64,000 bases of DNA from Lentisphaeria bacterium (GTDB lineage: Bacteria; Verrucomicrobiota; Lentisphaeria; Victivallales; Victivallaceae), in contig JAFSTC010000047.1 in the NCBI GenBank assembly GCA_017450705.1, positions 1-64,000 of the forward strand, written 5' to 3'. The translations under genes were made by a program, and so were the position numbers. This document shows, piece after piece, positions 9,234 through 18,296 of this stretch. Under the pieces are notes generated by a model. It ran no database searches and was not told where the DNA came from. It saw only the letters and a list, made by a program, of their open reading frames with translations. Numbering within the stretch: the stretch's first letter is position 1; each line of letters starts with the position of its first letter.

Positions 9234-11336
9234 ATGCCGAAAAATACGATGACCGTCAAGGACTTTGCGGATAAATACAAAGTCTCGCAGCAGGAGATCA
9301 TCCGGGAGCTGAACGGCCAGGGCATCGAAACGCCCAAGGCCGGCGCCAGCAAGATCCCCGAGGATATGATCGAGCTGATCGACGCCTATTTCGACGACCT
9401 GTACACCGTGGAAGCGGCGGTCTCCTCCGCCGTGGCGAAGCGTGTCTCCGGCAGCGGGGACTCCGGACGCAAGGGCGCCCAGAAGCGCTCCGGCACGGAG
9501 ACCGTTCCGCAGACCAAAAACGCCAAAGGCAAGGGCAAAGGCCGCGCCGACGCCTCCGGTCAGGCTCAGGATAAAGTCGTCCGGCTGACGCCGCCGTTCC
9601 TCGTCAAGGATCTGGCCGAGGCCCTGGGCAGGAAGCCCAACGAACTCATCATGGACCTCATCAAGCTGGGCGAACTGGCCGGGATCAACCAGCCCGTGAG
9701 CGAGGCCAACGCCCGCAAGCTCTGTTCCGGCTGCGGCTACGCCTTCGAGATCGGCAGCGGGGAAGCCCCCGCCGCGGAGAAGGAGGCCGCCCTCGCGCCG
9801 GAGGACGACCCCGCGCTTCTCCGCGAGCGTCCCCCCGTCGTGACCTTCATGGGCCACGTGGACCACGGCAAGACTTCTCTTCAGGACGCCGTGCGCCACA
9901 CCAACGTCACCGCCGGGGAGGCCGGCGCCATCACCCAGCACATCGGCGCTTCGACCATCGAGTACAACGGCAAGAAGATCACCTTCATCGACACCCCGGG
10001 ACACGCGGCGTTTTCCAGCATGCGGGCCCGGGGGGCCAACGTGACCGACATCGTCGTTCTGGTCGTCTCCGCCTCCGAGGGCTTCAAGCCCCAGACCGTG
10101 GAGGCCATGAACCACGCGCTGGCGGCCAAGGTGCCCATCATCGTGGCCATCAACAAAATCGACCTGCCGGACGCCGATCCCGACAAAGTCCTGCTCCACA
10201 TGCAGCAGAACAGCCTCACCAGCGAGGACTGGGGCGGCAACGTGGGCACGGTCCGGGTCTCCGCCAAGACCGGCGCGGGGCTCCCCGATCTCCTCGAGCG
10301 CATCCTGATGGAGGCCGAGATGCTGGAGCTCAAGGCCAACCCCGACCGCAAGGCCGCGGGCGCAGTTCTGGAGGCCCAGCTGGAGCAGGGGCTCGGCCCC
10401 ACCGCCAGCATCCTCGTCCAGGACGGCACCCTGCATGCCGGGGACATCGTCCTCGTCGGCGAGCACTACGGCAAAGTCCGCACGCTCATCGACGACAAGG
10501 GCGCCCGGGTCAAGTCCGCCGGGCCGGGCATGCCCGTGAAGGTCGTAGGCCTCTCCGGCGTCCCCGAGGCCGGGGACAAGCTGGAGGTCTGCGCCAACGA
10601 GCGCGAGGCCCGCGAAAAGGCCCAGCAGCGCATCGCCGACAAGCGGGGCCAGATGGCCGCCTCCAGCGGCATCTCCTCCGTCGAGGACCTCTTCAGCCGT
10701 CTGAACAGCGAAGACAAGAACAAGCACAATCTCAACATCGTCATCAAGGCCGATGTGCGGGGTTCCGGCGAAGCCATCGCCCAGTCTCTGGGGGAACTGC
10801 CCTCCGAGAAGATCAAGGCCGAGGTCGTTTCCAACGGCGTGGGGCCCATCAGCGAGGGCGACATCGAACTTGCCGCCGTCACGGGCGCCATGGTCGTTGG
10901 ATTCCACGTGCGGGTCAACCCCGGCGTCAACGACCTGGCCAAGAAGCGCGGCGTGGAGATCCGGCTTTACAGCATCATCTACGAACTGCTGGAGGACATC
11001 ACCGACGCTCTCGCGGGCAAACTGGAGCCCGAGAAGCGCGAAAAGACCCTGGGCCAGGCCCGGATCCTTCAGATCTTCGAGCTCTCCAAGGGGCCCAAGA
11101 TCTGCGGATGCAAGGTCGAGAGCGGCGTCGTCAAGGTGGGCGCCAAGGCCCGCGTCCGCCGCAGCAAGGAGCTGATCTACAACGGCGAAGTGGCCAGTCT
11201 GCGGCACTTCAAGGACGACGTCCGCGAAGTGAAGGCCGGGCTCGAATGCGGCATCCGGCTGGACAACTTCATCGATTTCGCCGTGGGCGACGAGATCGAG
11301 ATCTACGAGATCGAACTCAAGAAAGCGACCCTGTGA
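9234..11336 (+). CDS. infB: Translation initiation factor IF-2
   Basis: 700 residues, starting 20 bp after nusA with GGAGGGGG as ribosome-binding site. IF-2 is a GTPase that brings fMet-tRNA to the 30S subunit and promotes subunit joining. An N-terminal IF2_N segment (VKDFADKYKVSQQEIIRELN) and a short charged linker precede a second IF2_N-like segment near 120-150. The G domain follows at about residue 200: GHVDHGKTSLQD (G1), DTPGHAAFSSMRARGA (G3) and NKID (G4). The C-terminal domains carry VGPISEGDIELA and end in the tRNA-binding C2 region. The N-terminal part is short compared with the 890 residues of E. coli. Confidence 0.98.
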   Translation: MPKNTMTVKDFADKYKVSQQEIIRELNGQGIETPKAGASKIPEDMIELIDAYFDDLYTVEAAVSSAVAKRVSGSGDSGRKGAQKRSGTETVPQTKNAKGKGKGRADASGQAQDKVVRLTPPFLVKDLAEALGRKPNELIMDLIKLGELAGINQPVSEANARKLCSGCGYAFEIGSGEAPAAEKEAALAPEDDPALLRERPPVVTFMGHVDHGKTSLQDAVRHTNVTAGEAGAITQHIGASTIEYNGKKITFIDTPGHAAFSSMRARGANVTDIVVLVVSASEGFKPQTVEAMNHALAAKVPIIVAINKIDLPDADPDKVLLHMQQNSLTSEDWGGNVGTVRVSAKTGAGLPDLLERILMEAEMLELKANPDRKAAGAVLEAQLEQGLGPTASILVQDGTLHAGDIVLVGEHYGKVRTLIDDKGARVKSAGPGMPVKVVGLSGVPEAGDKLEVCANEREAREKAQQRIADKRGQMAASSGISSVEDLFSRLNSEDKNKHNLNIVIKADVRGSGEAIAQSLGELPSEKIKAEVVSNGVGPISEGDIELAAVTGAMVVGFHVRVNPGVNDLAKKRGVEIRLYSIIYELLEDITDALAGKLEPEKREKTLGQARILQIFELSKGPKICGCKVESGVVKVGAKARVRRSKELIYNGEVASLRHFKDDVREVKAGLECGIRLDNFIDFAVGDEIEIYEIELKKATL

Positions 11337-11337
11337 C

Positions 11338-11703
11338 ATGCCGGAAAAAGTCGATCGTCTGGTCCGGGTCAACGAGCTCCTCAAGCGGGAACTGGCCGAC
11401 GCCATCGGGCGGGGGATCATCTCCTCCCCCGGCGTGCTGGCCTCCGTCACCGAGGTCAACTCCAGCGTGGATCTCCGGAACGCCACCGTGTATGTGAGCA
11501 TCTTCGGCGGCACCCCCGAGCAGCAGGAGAACGTCATGCACGAGCTCGTCCGCGCCCGGGCGGAGTTCCAGCATGTCATCGCGCAGAAGCTGGGCTTCAA
11601 GCACACCCCCGTGCTGTTCTTCAAGCGCGATCTGCGCCGCGAAAAGGGCGACCGCGTGCTGGAGCTTCTCAACGAGGCGGAAAATGGCCGTCAGGATCCC
11701 TGA
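11338..11703 (+). CDS. rbfA: Ribosome-binding factor A
   Basis: 121 residues, starting two bases after the infB stop. RbfA is a small KH-fold protein that binds the 30S subunit and helps mature the 5' end of 16S rRNA. Family features are the N-terminal RLVRVNELLKRELADAIGRG, the middle VNSSVDLRNATVYVSIFG and the C-terminal HTPVLFFKRD. Its 3' end overlaps the start of the next gene by 20 bp. Confidence 0.95.
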   Translation: MPEKVDRLVRVNELLKRELADAIGRGIISSPGVLASVTEVNSSVDLRNATVYVSIFGGTPEQQENVMHELVRARAEFQHVIAQKLGFKHTPVLFFKRDLRREKGDRVLELLNEAENGRQDP

Positions 11704-13540
11704 GGAAATCGTCTCCGCCCTGCTGGCCGGGGAGAAGTTTGTGATCTTCACCCACGTCCGGCCCGACGGGGACGCCGTGGGATCGGCCTTCGGGCTGCGC
11801 TCTTTTCTCCGCGATCTGGGCAAGACCGCCGACGTCGTCCTGCCCGATGATCCCCCCGCCCGGTACGCAAAGCTCGGGACCGGGGACGCCCTGCGCCGCG
11901 CGGACGTTTCCCTTTACGACACCTTCGTCGCCGTGGACTGCGCCGTCAGATCCCGCATCGCCGACGGCGGCGCGCTGGCGTGTCTTGCGGACGAGTCCCG
12001 GTTCTTCGACCTGGACCACCACTTCACCAATTCGGTGAAGGCCCCCGTCTTCGACTTCGTCGACCCCAAAGCCTCCAGCGCCAGCGAGATCGTCGCCGCT
12101 TTGGCCTTCCAGTCGGGGAAGCCCGTCTCGCGCCGCACCGCGGAGTTCCTCTTATCCGGAATGATGACCGACACCGGCGGCTTCAAATTCTCCAACACCA
12201 CCGGGGACGTCCTCCGCATGGCCGCAAAACTCCTGGACGCCGGAGCGGAACTCGAGAAACTCGTCAACATCCTCTTTTTCAGCAAGCCCGCAAAACAGCT
12301 GCGCTTCGAAAGCGACCTCGTCGGAGAAATAAAGACCGCCTGCGGCGGCAAGTTCGCCTACGCCTACGTTTCCCCGGAACTCCTGAAAAAACATGACTTC
12401 TCCCTCAAGGAGGACGAGGGCATCATCGACATCCTCCGCGGCATCGACGGTGTCGTGATTGCCATGCTGGTCCACCGCTCCTCCGACGGCTTCAAAATCT
12501 CCCTGCGGAGCAAGGACCCCCGCTTCCCCGTCGCCCCCATCGCCGCCCGTTTCGGCGGCGGCGGTCACCTCATGGCCGCCGGAGCCACCCTCGACCTCCC
12601 CGACTTCCCCTCCGTCGAAGCCGCCGTCCTCCCCCGGGCCCCCTTCCTTTTCGAGAAAAGCGGAGTGTTTTGGGTCTGGGGGCGTCGGGGCCTATCCGGC
12701 CTATTCTGCCCGCTTTTTATTGATAAAACGGTGAATTTTTTTGCGGAAGACTTGAAAAACCCCGCTTTCTGCCTTATAGTAGGTGAGGGCAGGGGCCCGT
12801 GCGGGGAAATGACGAACATGATCTCACAGTTTGACACGCATATTTCGGCGGAAAGCCGTCACTTTTCGACGGGCGTCCGTCATTTGCCGCCGTGCCGCCG
12901 CCGCTTCACCCTGATCGAAGTCCTGGTTGTGATCGGCATCGCGGGTTTGCTCCTGACGCTGATGGGACCCGCCTTCAACCGCATGACCCGGGGCAACGAC
13001 GTGGAGAGCCACGCCTCCGGCCTCAAGCTGGGCATGGAGCGGGCCGCTTCCCTCGCCGCCGCCTCCCGCCGCCATGTCGCCGCGCTTCTGCCCTGCGGGA
13101 TCGGCAATACGTCCGACCCCGTCTACAAGTACCAGCGCGGCGGCTACCGGCTGGCCTACGTGGCGGTGGACGACTCCGGCGCTTTCGCCTTCGACGGCTG
13201 GGTGCCTGATTCCGAGTGGCGCAATCAGGGCCGGGATGCCTATCTTGTCGAGATCGTCGAGGGCTCGACGGGAACACCCGCCAAGGCTACGGCCAACAGT
13301 ACGGGCAAGATGACCGACAGCGATTTCTCGAAGGCTTTCGAGGGGGCCTCCCGCCTCAACAATGTGACCGGCGCTCCCTGCGGTTCCTGCCGGGGGATCA
13401 TCTTCTCTCCCTACGGCGGAGCCGTTGTTTCCTCCTCCCAGACGGAGCTGAAGTTTTACGTCACCGGAACGAATTTTTACGACCGGGTCGCCCTGCGGCT
13501 CAATGTGTTGAGCGGTAAAGTGGAGTTCGTCGAACCATGA
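11684..13540 (+). CDS. nrnA: DHH-family oligoribonuclease/pAp phosphatase (NrnA-like); frame runs on into a prepilin gene
   Basis: Residues 1-315 are a DHH phosphoesterase of the NrnA/MgpA type, which degrades nano-RNA and dephosphorylates pAp. Motifs are HVRPDGDAVGSA, DLDHHFTN and the DHHA1 glycine motif RFGGGGHLMAAGATL. The start at 11684 overlaps rbfA, as is usual for this block. The normal family length is about 320 residues, but no stop occurs near 12650. Instead the frame passes through a copy of the dispersed repeat (12630-12704) and a promoter-like stretch, and continues in frame through the prepilin gene to 13540, giving 618 residues. Either the protein has a long extra tail, or a sequencing or frameshift error hides a stop. 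The tail from about residue 316 has no recognisable domain until the prepilin leader. Confidence 0.85.
   Translation: MAVRIPEEIVSALLAGEKFVIFTHVRPDGDAVGSAFGLRSFLRDLGKTADVVLPDDPPARYAKLGTGDALRRADVSLYDTFVAVDCAVRSRIADGGALACLADESRFFDLDHHFTNSVKAPVFDFVDPKASSASEIVAALAFQSGKPVSRRTAEFLLSGMMTDTGGFKFSNTTGDVLRMAAKLLDAGAELEKLVNILFFSKPAKQLRFESDLVGEIKTACGGKFAYAYVSPELLKKHDFSLKEDEGIIDILRGIDGVVIAMLVHRSSDGFKISLRSKDPRFPVAPIAARFGGGGHLMAAGATLDLPDFPSVEAAVLPRAPFLFEKSGVFWVWGRRGLSGLFCPLFIDKTVNFFAEDLKNPAFCLIVGEGRGPCGEMTNMISQFDTHISAESRHFSTGVRHLPPCRRRFTLIEVLVVIGIAGLLLTLMGPAFNRMTRGNDVESHASGLKLGMERAASLAAASRRHVAALLPCGIGNTSDPVYKYQRGGYRLAYVAVDDSGAFAFDGWVPDSEWRNQGRDAYLVEIVEGSTGTPAKATANSTGKMTDSDFSKAFEGASRLNNVTGAPCGSCRGIIFSPYGGAVVSSSQTELKFYVTGTNFYDRVALRLNVLSGKVEFVEP
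12630..12704. repeat. Dispersed repeat copy B at the nrnA 3' end
   Basis: From TCCCCCGGGCCCC at 12630 the sequence closely follows the second half of the repeat at 50554-50604, including TTTTCGAGAAAAGCGG. It then reaches GCCTATCCGGCCTAT (12690-12704), identical to 198-212. The hairpin half of the element is missing here. The repeat lies exactly where the nrnA stop codon would be expected. Confidence 0.65.
12752..12780 (+). promoter_or_regulatory. Sigma-70-type promoter for the pseudopilin cassette
   Basis: TTGAAA at 12752-12757 and TATAGT at 12775-12780 are separated by 17 bp. The predicted start of transcription, near 12787, is about 30 bp ahead of the prepilin start. This favours separate expression of the prepilin rather than a fusion with nrnA. 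Confidence 0.7.
12818..13540 (+). CDS. Prepilin-like protein, GspH/FimT type (Verru_Chthon cassette D-like)
   Basis: 240 residues from ATG 12818, with GGGGA ten bases upstream; ATG 12809 in the same frame is an alternative. A 30-residue basic leader ends at RR/RFTLIEVLVVIGIAGLLL, a prepilin peptidase site with the conserved glutamate at +5 of the hydrophobic helix. The following ASGLKLGMERAASLAAASRRHVAAL is typical of GspH-type minor pseudopilins. It is the first of four overlapping pseudopilin genes. It shares its frame with the upstream nrnA sequence without an intervening stop. Confidence 0.8.
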   Translation: MISQFDTHISAESRHFSTGVRHLPPCRRRFTLIEVLVVIGIAGLLLTLMGPAFNRMTRGNDVESHASGLKLGMERAASLAAASRRHVAALLPCGIGNTSDPVYKYQRGGYRLAYVAVDDSGAFAFDGWVPDSEWRNQGRDAYLVEIVEGSTGTPAKATANSTGKMTDSDFSKAFEGASRLNNVTGAPCGSCRGIIFSPYGGAVVSSSQTELKFYVTGTNFYDRVALRLNVLSGKVEFVEP

Positions 13541-14211
13541 GACGTTTCAAATTCAACATGGTCGAGATCGCGCTGGCCGTCGCCGTGATCTCCATCGGGC
13601 TCTCCGCCGTTCTGGTCCTCTTCCCCGTGGGCATCAACGCCACCCGCGCCGCCATGGACGAGAACCGCAGCAGCGACGCCGTCGAGTACGTGACCCGCTA
13701 TATCCGCGGTCAATTTCTTGCGGGGTGGAGGACCAACAGCGCACAGTCCTCTTTCTCCGGTTTCCTTGATACCGAATACAAGACATCCGAATCCGAGCCG
13801 TCCGATGGTCTCAAATGGGCGGCATCGCCGGTCGCCAATTTCCCCGAACTGTACAGGGCCAGCAATTGCGGATCGGGCGTCTACAAGTTCACGAGCACCG
13901 GAGATGATACCTTCTCCGCCGTCGTCAAGGTGTGGATGCCCGCGAACGATCTTACTGCCGACTATGACAAGGACAATCAGAAGTCCGCCTGTCCCATCTA
14001 CATCCCCAATACGGCTCCCGGCAAAAACAATGCGCCGCAGCGGGTCGCGGGCGATGGGATCGTGCTTCCCGACGGGGAGAATTTCGGCAGCATCGTCCAG
14101 TCGGTCCTGGTGGAGATCTCCTGGCCCGGGGATCTGCCCGCCGCCGACCGGGTGAACAAACGCGTCTTCCGCGTGGACGTTTACAACCCGTACTACGGGA
14201 TAGCTCCCTGA
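13537..14211 (+). CDS. Prepilin-like protein, PilV/GspI type (Verru_Chthon cassette B-like)
   Basis: 224 residues. It overlaps the previous stop as ATGA. The leader is very short: MRRFKFN, then MVEIALAVAVISIGLSAVLV. This keeps the +5 glutamate but has Asn-Met in place of the usual Gly-Phe. The sequence LFPVGINATRAAMDENRSSDAVEYV after the helix is like the minor pseudopilins of the PilV/GspI class. Its likely place is the tip of a pseudopilus together with the neighbouring gene products. Confidence 0.75.
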   Translation: MRRFKFNMVEIALAVAVISIGLSAVLVLFPVGINATRAAMDENRSSDAVEYVTRYIRGQFLAGWRTNSAQSSFSGFLDTEYKTSESEPSDGLKWAASPVANFPELYRASNCGSGVYKFTSTGDDTFSAVVKVWMPANDLTADYDKDNQKSACPIYIPNTAPGKNNAPQRVAGDGIVLPDGENFGSIVQSVLVEISWPGDLPAADRVNKRVFRVDVYNPYYGIAP

Positions 14212-14226
14212 TGCCGGAGGTGTGAC

Positions 14227-15042
14227 GTGAGAAAGATCCGGAAAAACAGCTTCACCCTCGTCGAGATCCTCGTCGCCATGGCGGTCTTCAGCATCCTGCT
14301 GACGCTGATGGTGCAGTTTTTTGCCAGCGCCCGCACCCTCTGGACCGCCAACGAAAAGCGCACTTCCGTCTACGCCGACGCCTCCATCGCCATGAACCTC
14401 ATGTCCGCCTTGCTCCAGACCACCTTCTACAGCGAGGCGGGAACTGAGTTCGGCACCCCGTTCGAGATCACGAACCCCGATTCGAGCCGGCCGGCGACCG
14501 GCTGGAATTCTTCTCTCATGTTCGTCAGCAATTCGAACATGAAACTCTCCGACAGCGGCACGATCCGCTATTTGATGTTCAAGCGCGGAACGGGAAATCA
14601 CAATGATCCCGATCCCGGTAACAACAGACCGACTGTTCTCCAACTTCGCATCTTCTGCGACACCGACCCCGATTTCGCCCAGTGTTTCCAGCCCTTCGGC
14701 ACGGCGCCCCTGCCTTTGGACGGAACTGAAGCCGGCGCGAGGACGCGTATCAACAATTTCCTCAACAACACGGCGACCGATGCGGCACATTTGAAGCCGA
14801 TCTTGCGAAACGTCACCGGACTGCGGTTCATCCCGCTGAACCGCAGCGGGGCTCAGAGCGGGACCACCGCCACGAGGACGCCCGTCGCGATCGAGATAGA
14901 ACTCTCTCTCATGGCCGACCAGGCCACGGCCGAAGAGTGGGCCGGCATGACCACGGGGCAGGCAAAGGACGATTTCCGGACTAAAAACGAGTACACATTC
15001 CGCAGAACGGTGTGGCTCGGCGACAGGACTTTCAACCAATGA
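14227..15042 (+). CDS. Prepilin-like protein, GspJ/PilW type (Verru_Chthon cassette C-like)
   Basis: 271 residues, with a GTG start at 14227 and GGAGG six bases upstream (14216-14220). Leader MRKIRKNS/FTLVEILVAMAVFSILL is a standard prepilin site. VQFFASARTLWTANEKRTS then resembles GspJ/PilW minor pseudopilins, which sit near the pseudopilus tip. Its stop overlaps the start of the large GspK/PilX-like gene. Confidence 0.8.
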   Translation: MRKIRKNSFTLVEILVAMAVFSILLTLMVQFFASARTLWTANEKRTSVYADASIAMNLMSALLQTTFYSEAGTEFGTPFEITNPDSSRPATGWNSSLMFVSNSNMKLSDSGTIRYLMFKRGTGNHNDPDPGNNRPTVLQLRIFCDTDPDFAQCFQPFGTAPLPLDGTEAGARTRINNFLNNTATDAAHLKPILRNVTGLRFIPLNRSGAQSGTTATRTPVAIEIELSLMADQATAEEWAGMTTGQAKDDFRTKNEYTFRRTVWLGDRTFNQ

Positions 15043-18000
15043 AAAAGTTTCACGCTTCCTCCCATGAAAACGGTGTGGCGCTGATTTTCGCCCTCGGACT
15101 GCTCACGCTTCTTTCGGTGCTGGGTGTCGCTTTCGTCACCAATTCCCTCAACGCCCAGAAGGTCGCCGCCAACATCGGCGCCCGCGACGAGGCGCAGCAG
15201 CTTCTGGACTCCGCCGTCAACCGCGTCATGATCAGTCTGATGACCGTGCTCCGGCAGGATAAGAATGTCTCCGATTATTCCATCATCTACAGCACCAATG
15301 ATGGAAATCCCCGCACGCCCACCACGGCGCTGGAAACGAGAGACCAGCTCGATGACGCCCAGAGCTCCAAGCTCAACGTCGTTCTGCCCGGTCAGCCCAA
15401 GTATGATGGCAGCAAAAGCCAGGCCGGCTGGGTGTATCTCCGGGATGCCGACGGAAACATCACCGGGCGCATGGCCTATCAGGTGCTCCCCACCGGCACG
15501 TCCAGCATGAGTCTCGATCAGGTGCTCAAAGGCATTTACAACCCCGTTTCGGGAAATCCCCCCGCCGTCGGTTCTCCCGCCGCGTGGGCCCGCCGGATCG
15601 GCTTCGACATCCGCGAGTTCAACGTCGGTCTCGCCAACAACGATCCCGCCACCTTTGCGAAGGAGTGGAAATTCGCCTCCGGTTCCGGCTATGACGACCT
15701 CCCCGGGGACGCCAGCGTGGATATCGTCGCCTCCTTCGACAACTTCTTCGAGGGCAACCCGTTCAAACAGATCATCGGCGATGCGGATGAAAAGAAGGTG
15801 TGGCTCCGGCGCTGGTTCTCCGAATCCAAAAACGCTTCTCCCGAAGCTTTCCTCTACGCGGGCTCGGCCGAAACGAAGATGGGGGACGCCGCCCTCTATC
15901 ACCGCTTCAATCTGGGCCCCCTCTCCGGCACCGTCGCCGACCCGTGGTACGCCCGCTTCAAGACCTATTCCGACTCGTCCGGCGGCGCGGCGGTCGTGAA
16001 CAGGGAGCCGATCATCGAGGAGCTCCTCGGCCAAAGTTCCAAAGTCCGTGCCGAGGACAAACGGCAGGTTTTCTGTCCCGAGGACACCGCGACCCGCCAG
16101 GGCGTCTGTCTGCCCTATCTGACGCGGATCTGCGCCGATCAGGGCTCCTTCAGCTCCAGAAAGGAGCGCCGGCAGCAGATCGCCGCCAATCTCAACGACT
16201 ACTGCGACGGCGACAACATCCCCACCAGCGATGTCCCCGCCGACGAGTGGAGCAATGACAAGAAGCCGGCCTGGACGGGCAATGAAAAGACCCCTTATAT
16301 CAACGAGTTCGTCGTCGGGATGAAACTCGTGTGCGAAAAGGTCGGGACCCTCGGCAATTTCAAGGTCACCGCCACGCCGCGGCTTCTGACCGAGCTCATC
16401 AGCATCTACAAGGATCCCGCCGCCGCGGCCTCCTTCCAGTCCTGGCTCAGCGACATCGTCGTCAATGTGACCGCAAAAGTTACCGGCACGGCCGCCTACG
16501 GCGAGACCACCGGTGATTTTACCGATCTGGAAGTTTCCTTCTCGATCAAGACCGCCGACGGCAGTTTCGTGTTTCCGAAGACCGAAAGCATACCCGCCTT
16601 CTCCGCCGGGTACAGTGTCGTGAAGCAGGACGGAGCCTCTCTGGCTCCCGTCACCGTCGCGTTCGATCAGGCCATCGCCGCCAAATTGGGGATCGGGACC
16701 GGGGCGCTCCTCAGCGTCACCTACTCGAAAATCGAGCTGAAGATCACCGGTATGTCCTGTAAACTCCAGAGCGCCGTTCTGCGGGATGGCGACAACAACG
16801 GCATCGATTTCGTCCGCGGTCCCGGGGCCGTCACCGCCTCTTCCGATGTTTCTTTCGAACTGAACACGACCGATCTCAAGCCCAAGGGCGTCACCGCCGC
16901 CGATGCCAACGTCGTCTACCTCTCCGGCATGGAGGCCCGCGATCCCCGGCAGAATCTCAATTTCAACAGGGCCCCGACGACCGGAGATTTCAAGGCCGAC
17001 ACCAGCGACTGGAAATGTGTTCCGGTCGTCCAGTCCAAGGCCGCCGCCGGGAGCGTCGCCGAGGACATGATCGGTTCCATAAAGGTCGATTCCTCTTCGG
17101 GAGATGCCGGCGGCAGCTGCAACAGTTGTTCCAGCCCCGCCGCACCGTTCTCCGGGGAGGATAAGTTCTCCGGCGCGGAGCTGGGCGACGCGGGCATCGA
17201 CTACGACAAGGAAAAAACCTCCGATCCCGCATGGAAAGGCGACGGAGACGACGAGCATATCTCCACGGCCTTTATCCGCAACGCTCCCATGCAGAGCCTC
17301 TGGGAGCTGGGCGCCATCCACCGCGGTTCCGCCTGGGAGACCATCAACATCAAGCGCGCCGTCATGGGTTCCGGTTCCTCCCAGCACAGGATCGACCTTA
17401 CCGACAACAGAAACGGGGATCTCACCGCCTCCGGCGTGGCTTATGAAAACGGCGACGGCGTCATTCTCGATCAGGTCAAACTGACCGGCGCCGCCTACAC
17501 CTCCGGCAAACTCGATGTCAACATGATTTTGACCAGTGCGACTCCCGCCGTCCCGGGATATGATGTCAACTGGGACAAGAGCATCGTCAAAGCCCTCTTC
17601 TGCGGCATAAGACACGGTCAGCAGCTCGGCGACATCTATCCCGCCAATCCCGCCGAGACCGGGACCCCCATCGGCTGGGGCGACGTGTCCGATGACCCCC
17701 ACATCACCCGGGCCCGGACCGTTCCCGAGGGGACCTCGTCGGCCAACTCCGGCAAGTACATCTCCCGCGCCGATTTCATCGAAGGCTCCACCGATCCCCG
17801 CTCCGGAGATGCCCGCGTCACCATCGCCAACGGCTTCGGGCTTGTCTCCGGCTGGAGCGGCCTCGCCGACGCCCAGCAGGAGGAGATCATCGGCAAGACC
17901 GCCAATCTCCTCACCGCAGGCGCCACCGCCCCGACGACCATCCAGGCCGTCGTCGTCGTCCAGACCATCAAATCCATCGTTCCTCCGAACAGCGGAAATA

Positions 18001-18293
18001 TCACCGTTTTCCGGCAGGCCTACAAGAAAAACGGTGATGCTGTGACGAACGGCAACGTAAATGTTCCGACAGGGCTGGACTATGAAGCTGTTTCCGGAGA
18101 CGCCCCCGGCATCCGGATCAACGGCAGACGGAATTTCCGGCTCGGCTCGTTCGTCGATAACACCGATAACAACAAAATCAAGTATGTCTACTTCGACGAG
18201 ATAACCAGCGAGCTCCGCGCCCTCGTCACCGTCAAGCGTGTGAACTTCAACGGCGAGATGCGCTTCCTGCTCTACAATGTCCGCTATCTCTGA
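15039..18293 (+). CDS. Large PilX/GspK-like protein (Verru_Chthon cassette A-like)
   Basis: 1084 residues from ATG 15039, which overlaps the previous stop (ATGA). The N-terminus (HENGVALIFALGLLTLLSVLGVAFV, followed by QKVAANIGARDEAQQLLDSAVN) matches the PilX/GspK start, which lacks the classic FTLIE. A GspK protein is about 300 residues, so this one is over three times longer. A very large partner is the hallmark of the 'Verru_Chthon' cassette A family in Verrucomicrobia. A short cysteine cluster (CNSCSS, near residue 695) is visible in the middle. It may cap the pseudopilus; the extra 800 residues have no domain I recognise. Confidence 0.7.
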   Translation: MKKFHASSHENGVALIFALGLLTLLSVLGVAFVTNSLNAQKVAANIGARDEAQQLLDSAVNRVMISLMTVLRQDKNVSDYSIIYSTNDGNPRTPTTALETRDQLDDAQSSKLNVVLPGQPKYDGSKSQAGWVYLRDADGNITGRMAYQVLPTGTSSMSLDQVLKGIYNPVSGNPPAVGSPAAWARRIGFDIREFNVGLANNDPATFAKEWKFASGSGYDDLPGDASVDIVASFDNFFEGNPFKQIIGDADEKKVWLRRWFSESKNASPEAFLYAGSAETKMGDAALYHRFNLGPLSGTVADPWYARFKTYSDSSGGAAVVNREPIIEELLGQSSKVRAEDKRQVFCPEDTATRQGVCLPYLTRICADQGSFSSRKERRQQIAANLNDYCDGDNIPTSDVPADEWSNDKKPAWTGNEKTPYINEFVVGMKLVCEKVGTLGNFKVTATPRLLTELISIYKDPAAAASFQSWLSDIVVNVTAKVTGTAAYGETTGDFTDLEVSFSIKTADGSFVFPKTESIPAFSAGYSVVKQDGASLAPVTVAFDQAIAAKLGIGTGALLSVTYSKIELKITGMSCKLQSAVLRDGDNNGIDFVRGPGAVTASSDVSFELNTTDLKPKGVTAADANVVYLSGMEARDPRQNLNFNRAPTTGDFKADTSDWKCVPVVQSKAAAGSVAEDMIGSIKVDSSSGDAGGSCNSCSSPAAPFSGEDKFSGAELGDAGIDYDKEKTSDPAWKGDGDDEHISTAFIRNAPMQSLWELGAIHRGSAWETINIKRAVMGSGSSQHRIDLTDNRNGDLTASGVAYENGDGVILDQVKLTGAAYTSGKLDVNMILTSATPAVPGYDVNWDKSIVKALFCGIRHGQQLGDIYPANPAETGTPIGWGDVSDDPHITRARTVPEGTSSANSGKYISRADFIEGSTDPRSGDARVTIANGFGLVSGWSGLADAQQEEIIGKTANLLTAGATAPTTIQAVVVVQTIKSIVPPNSGNITVFRQAYKKNGDAVTNGNVNVPTGLDYEAVSGDAPGIRINGRRNFRLGSFVDNTDNNKIKYVYFDEITSELRALVTVKRVNFNGEMRFLLYNVRYL

Positions 18294-18296
18294 ATC

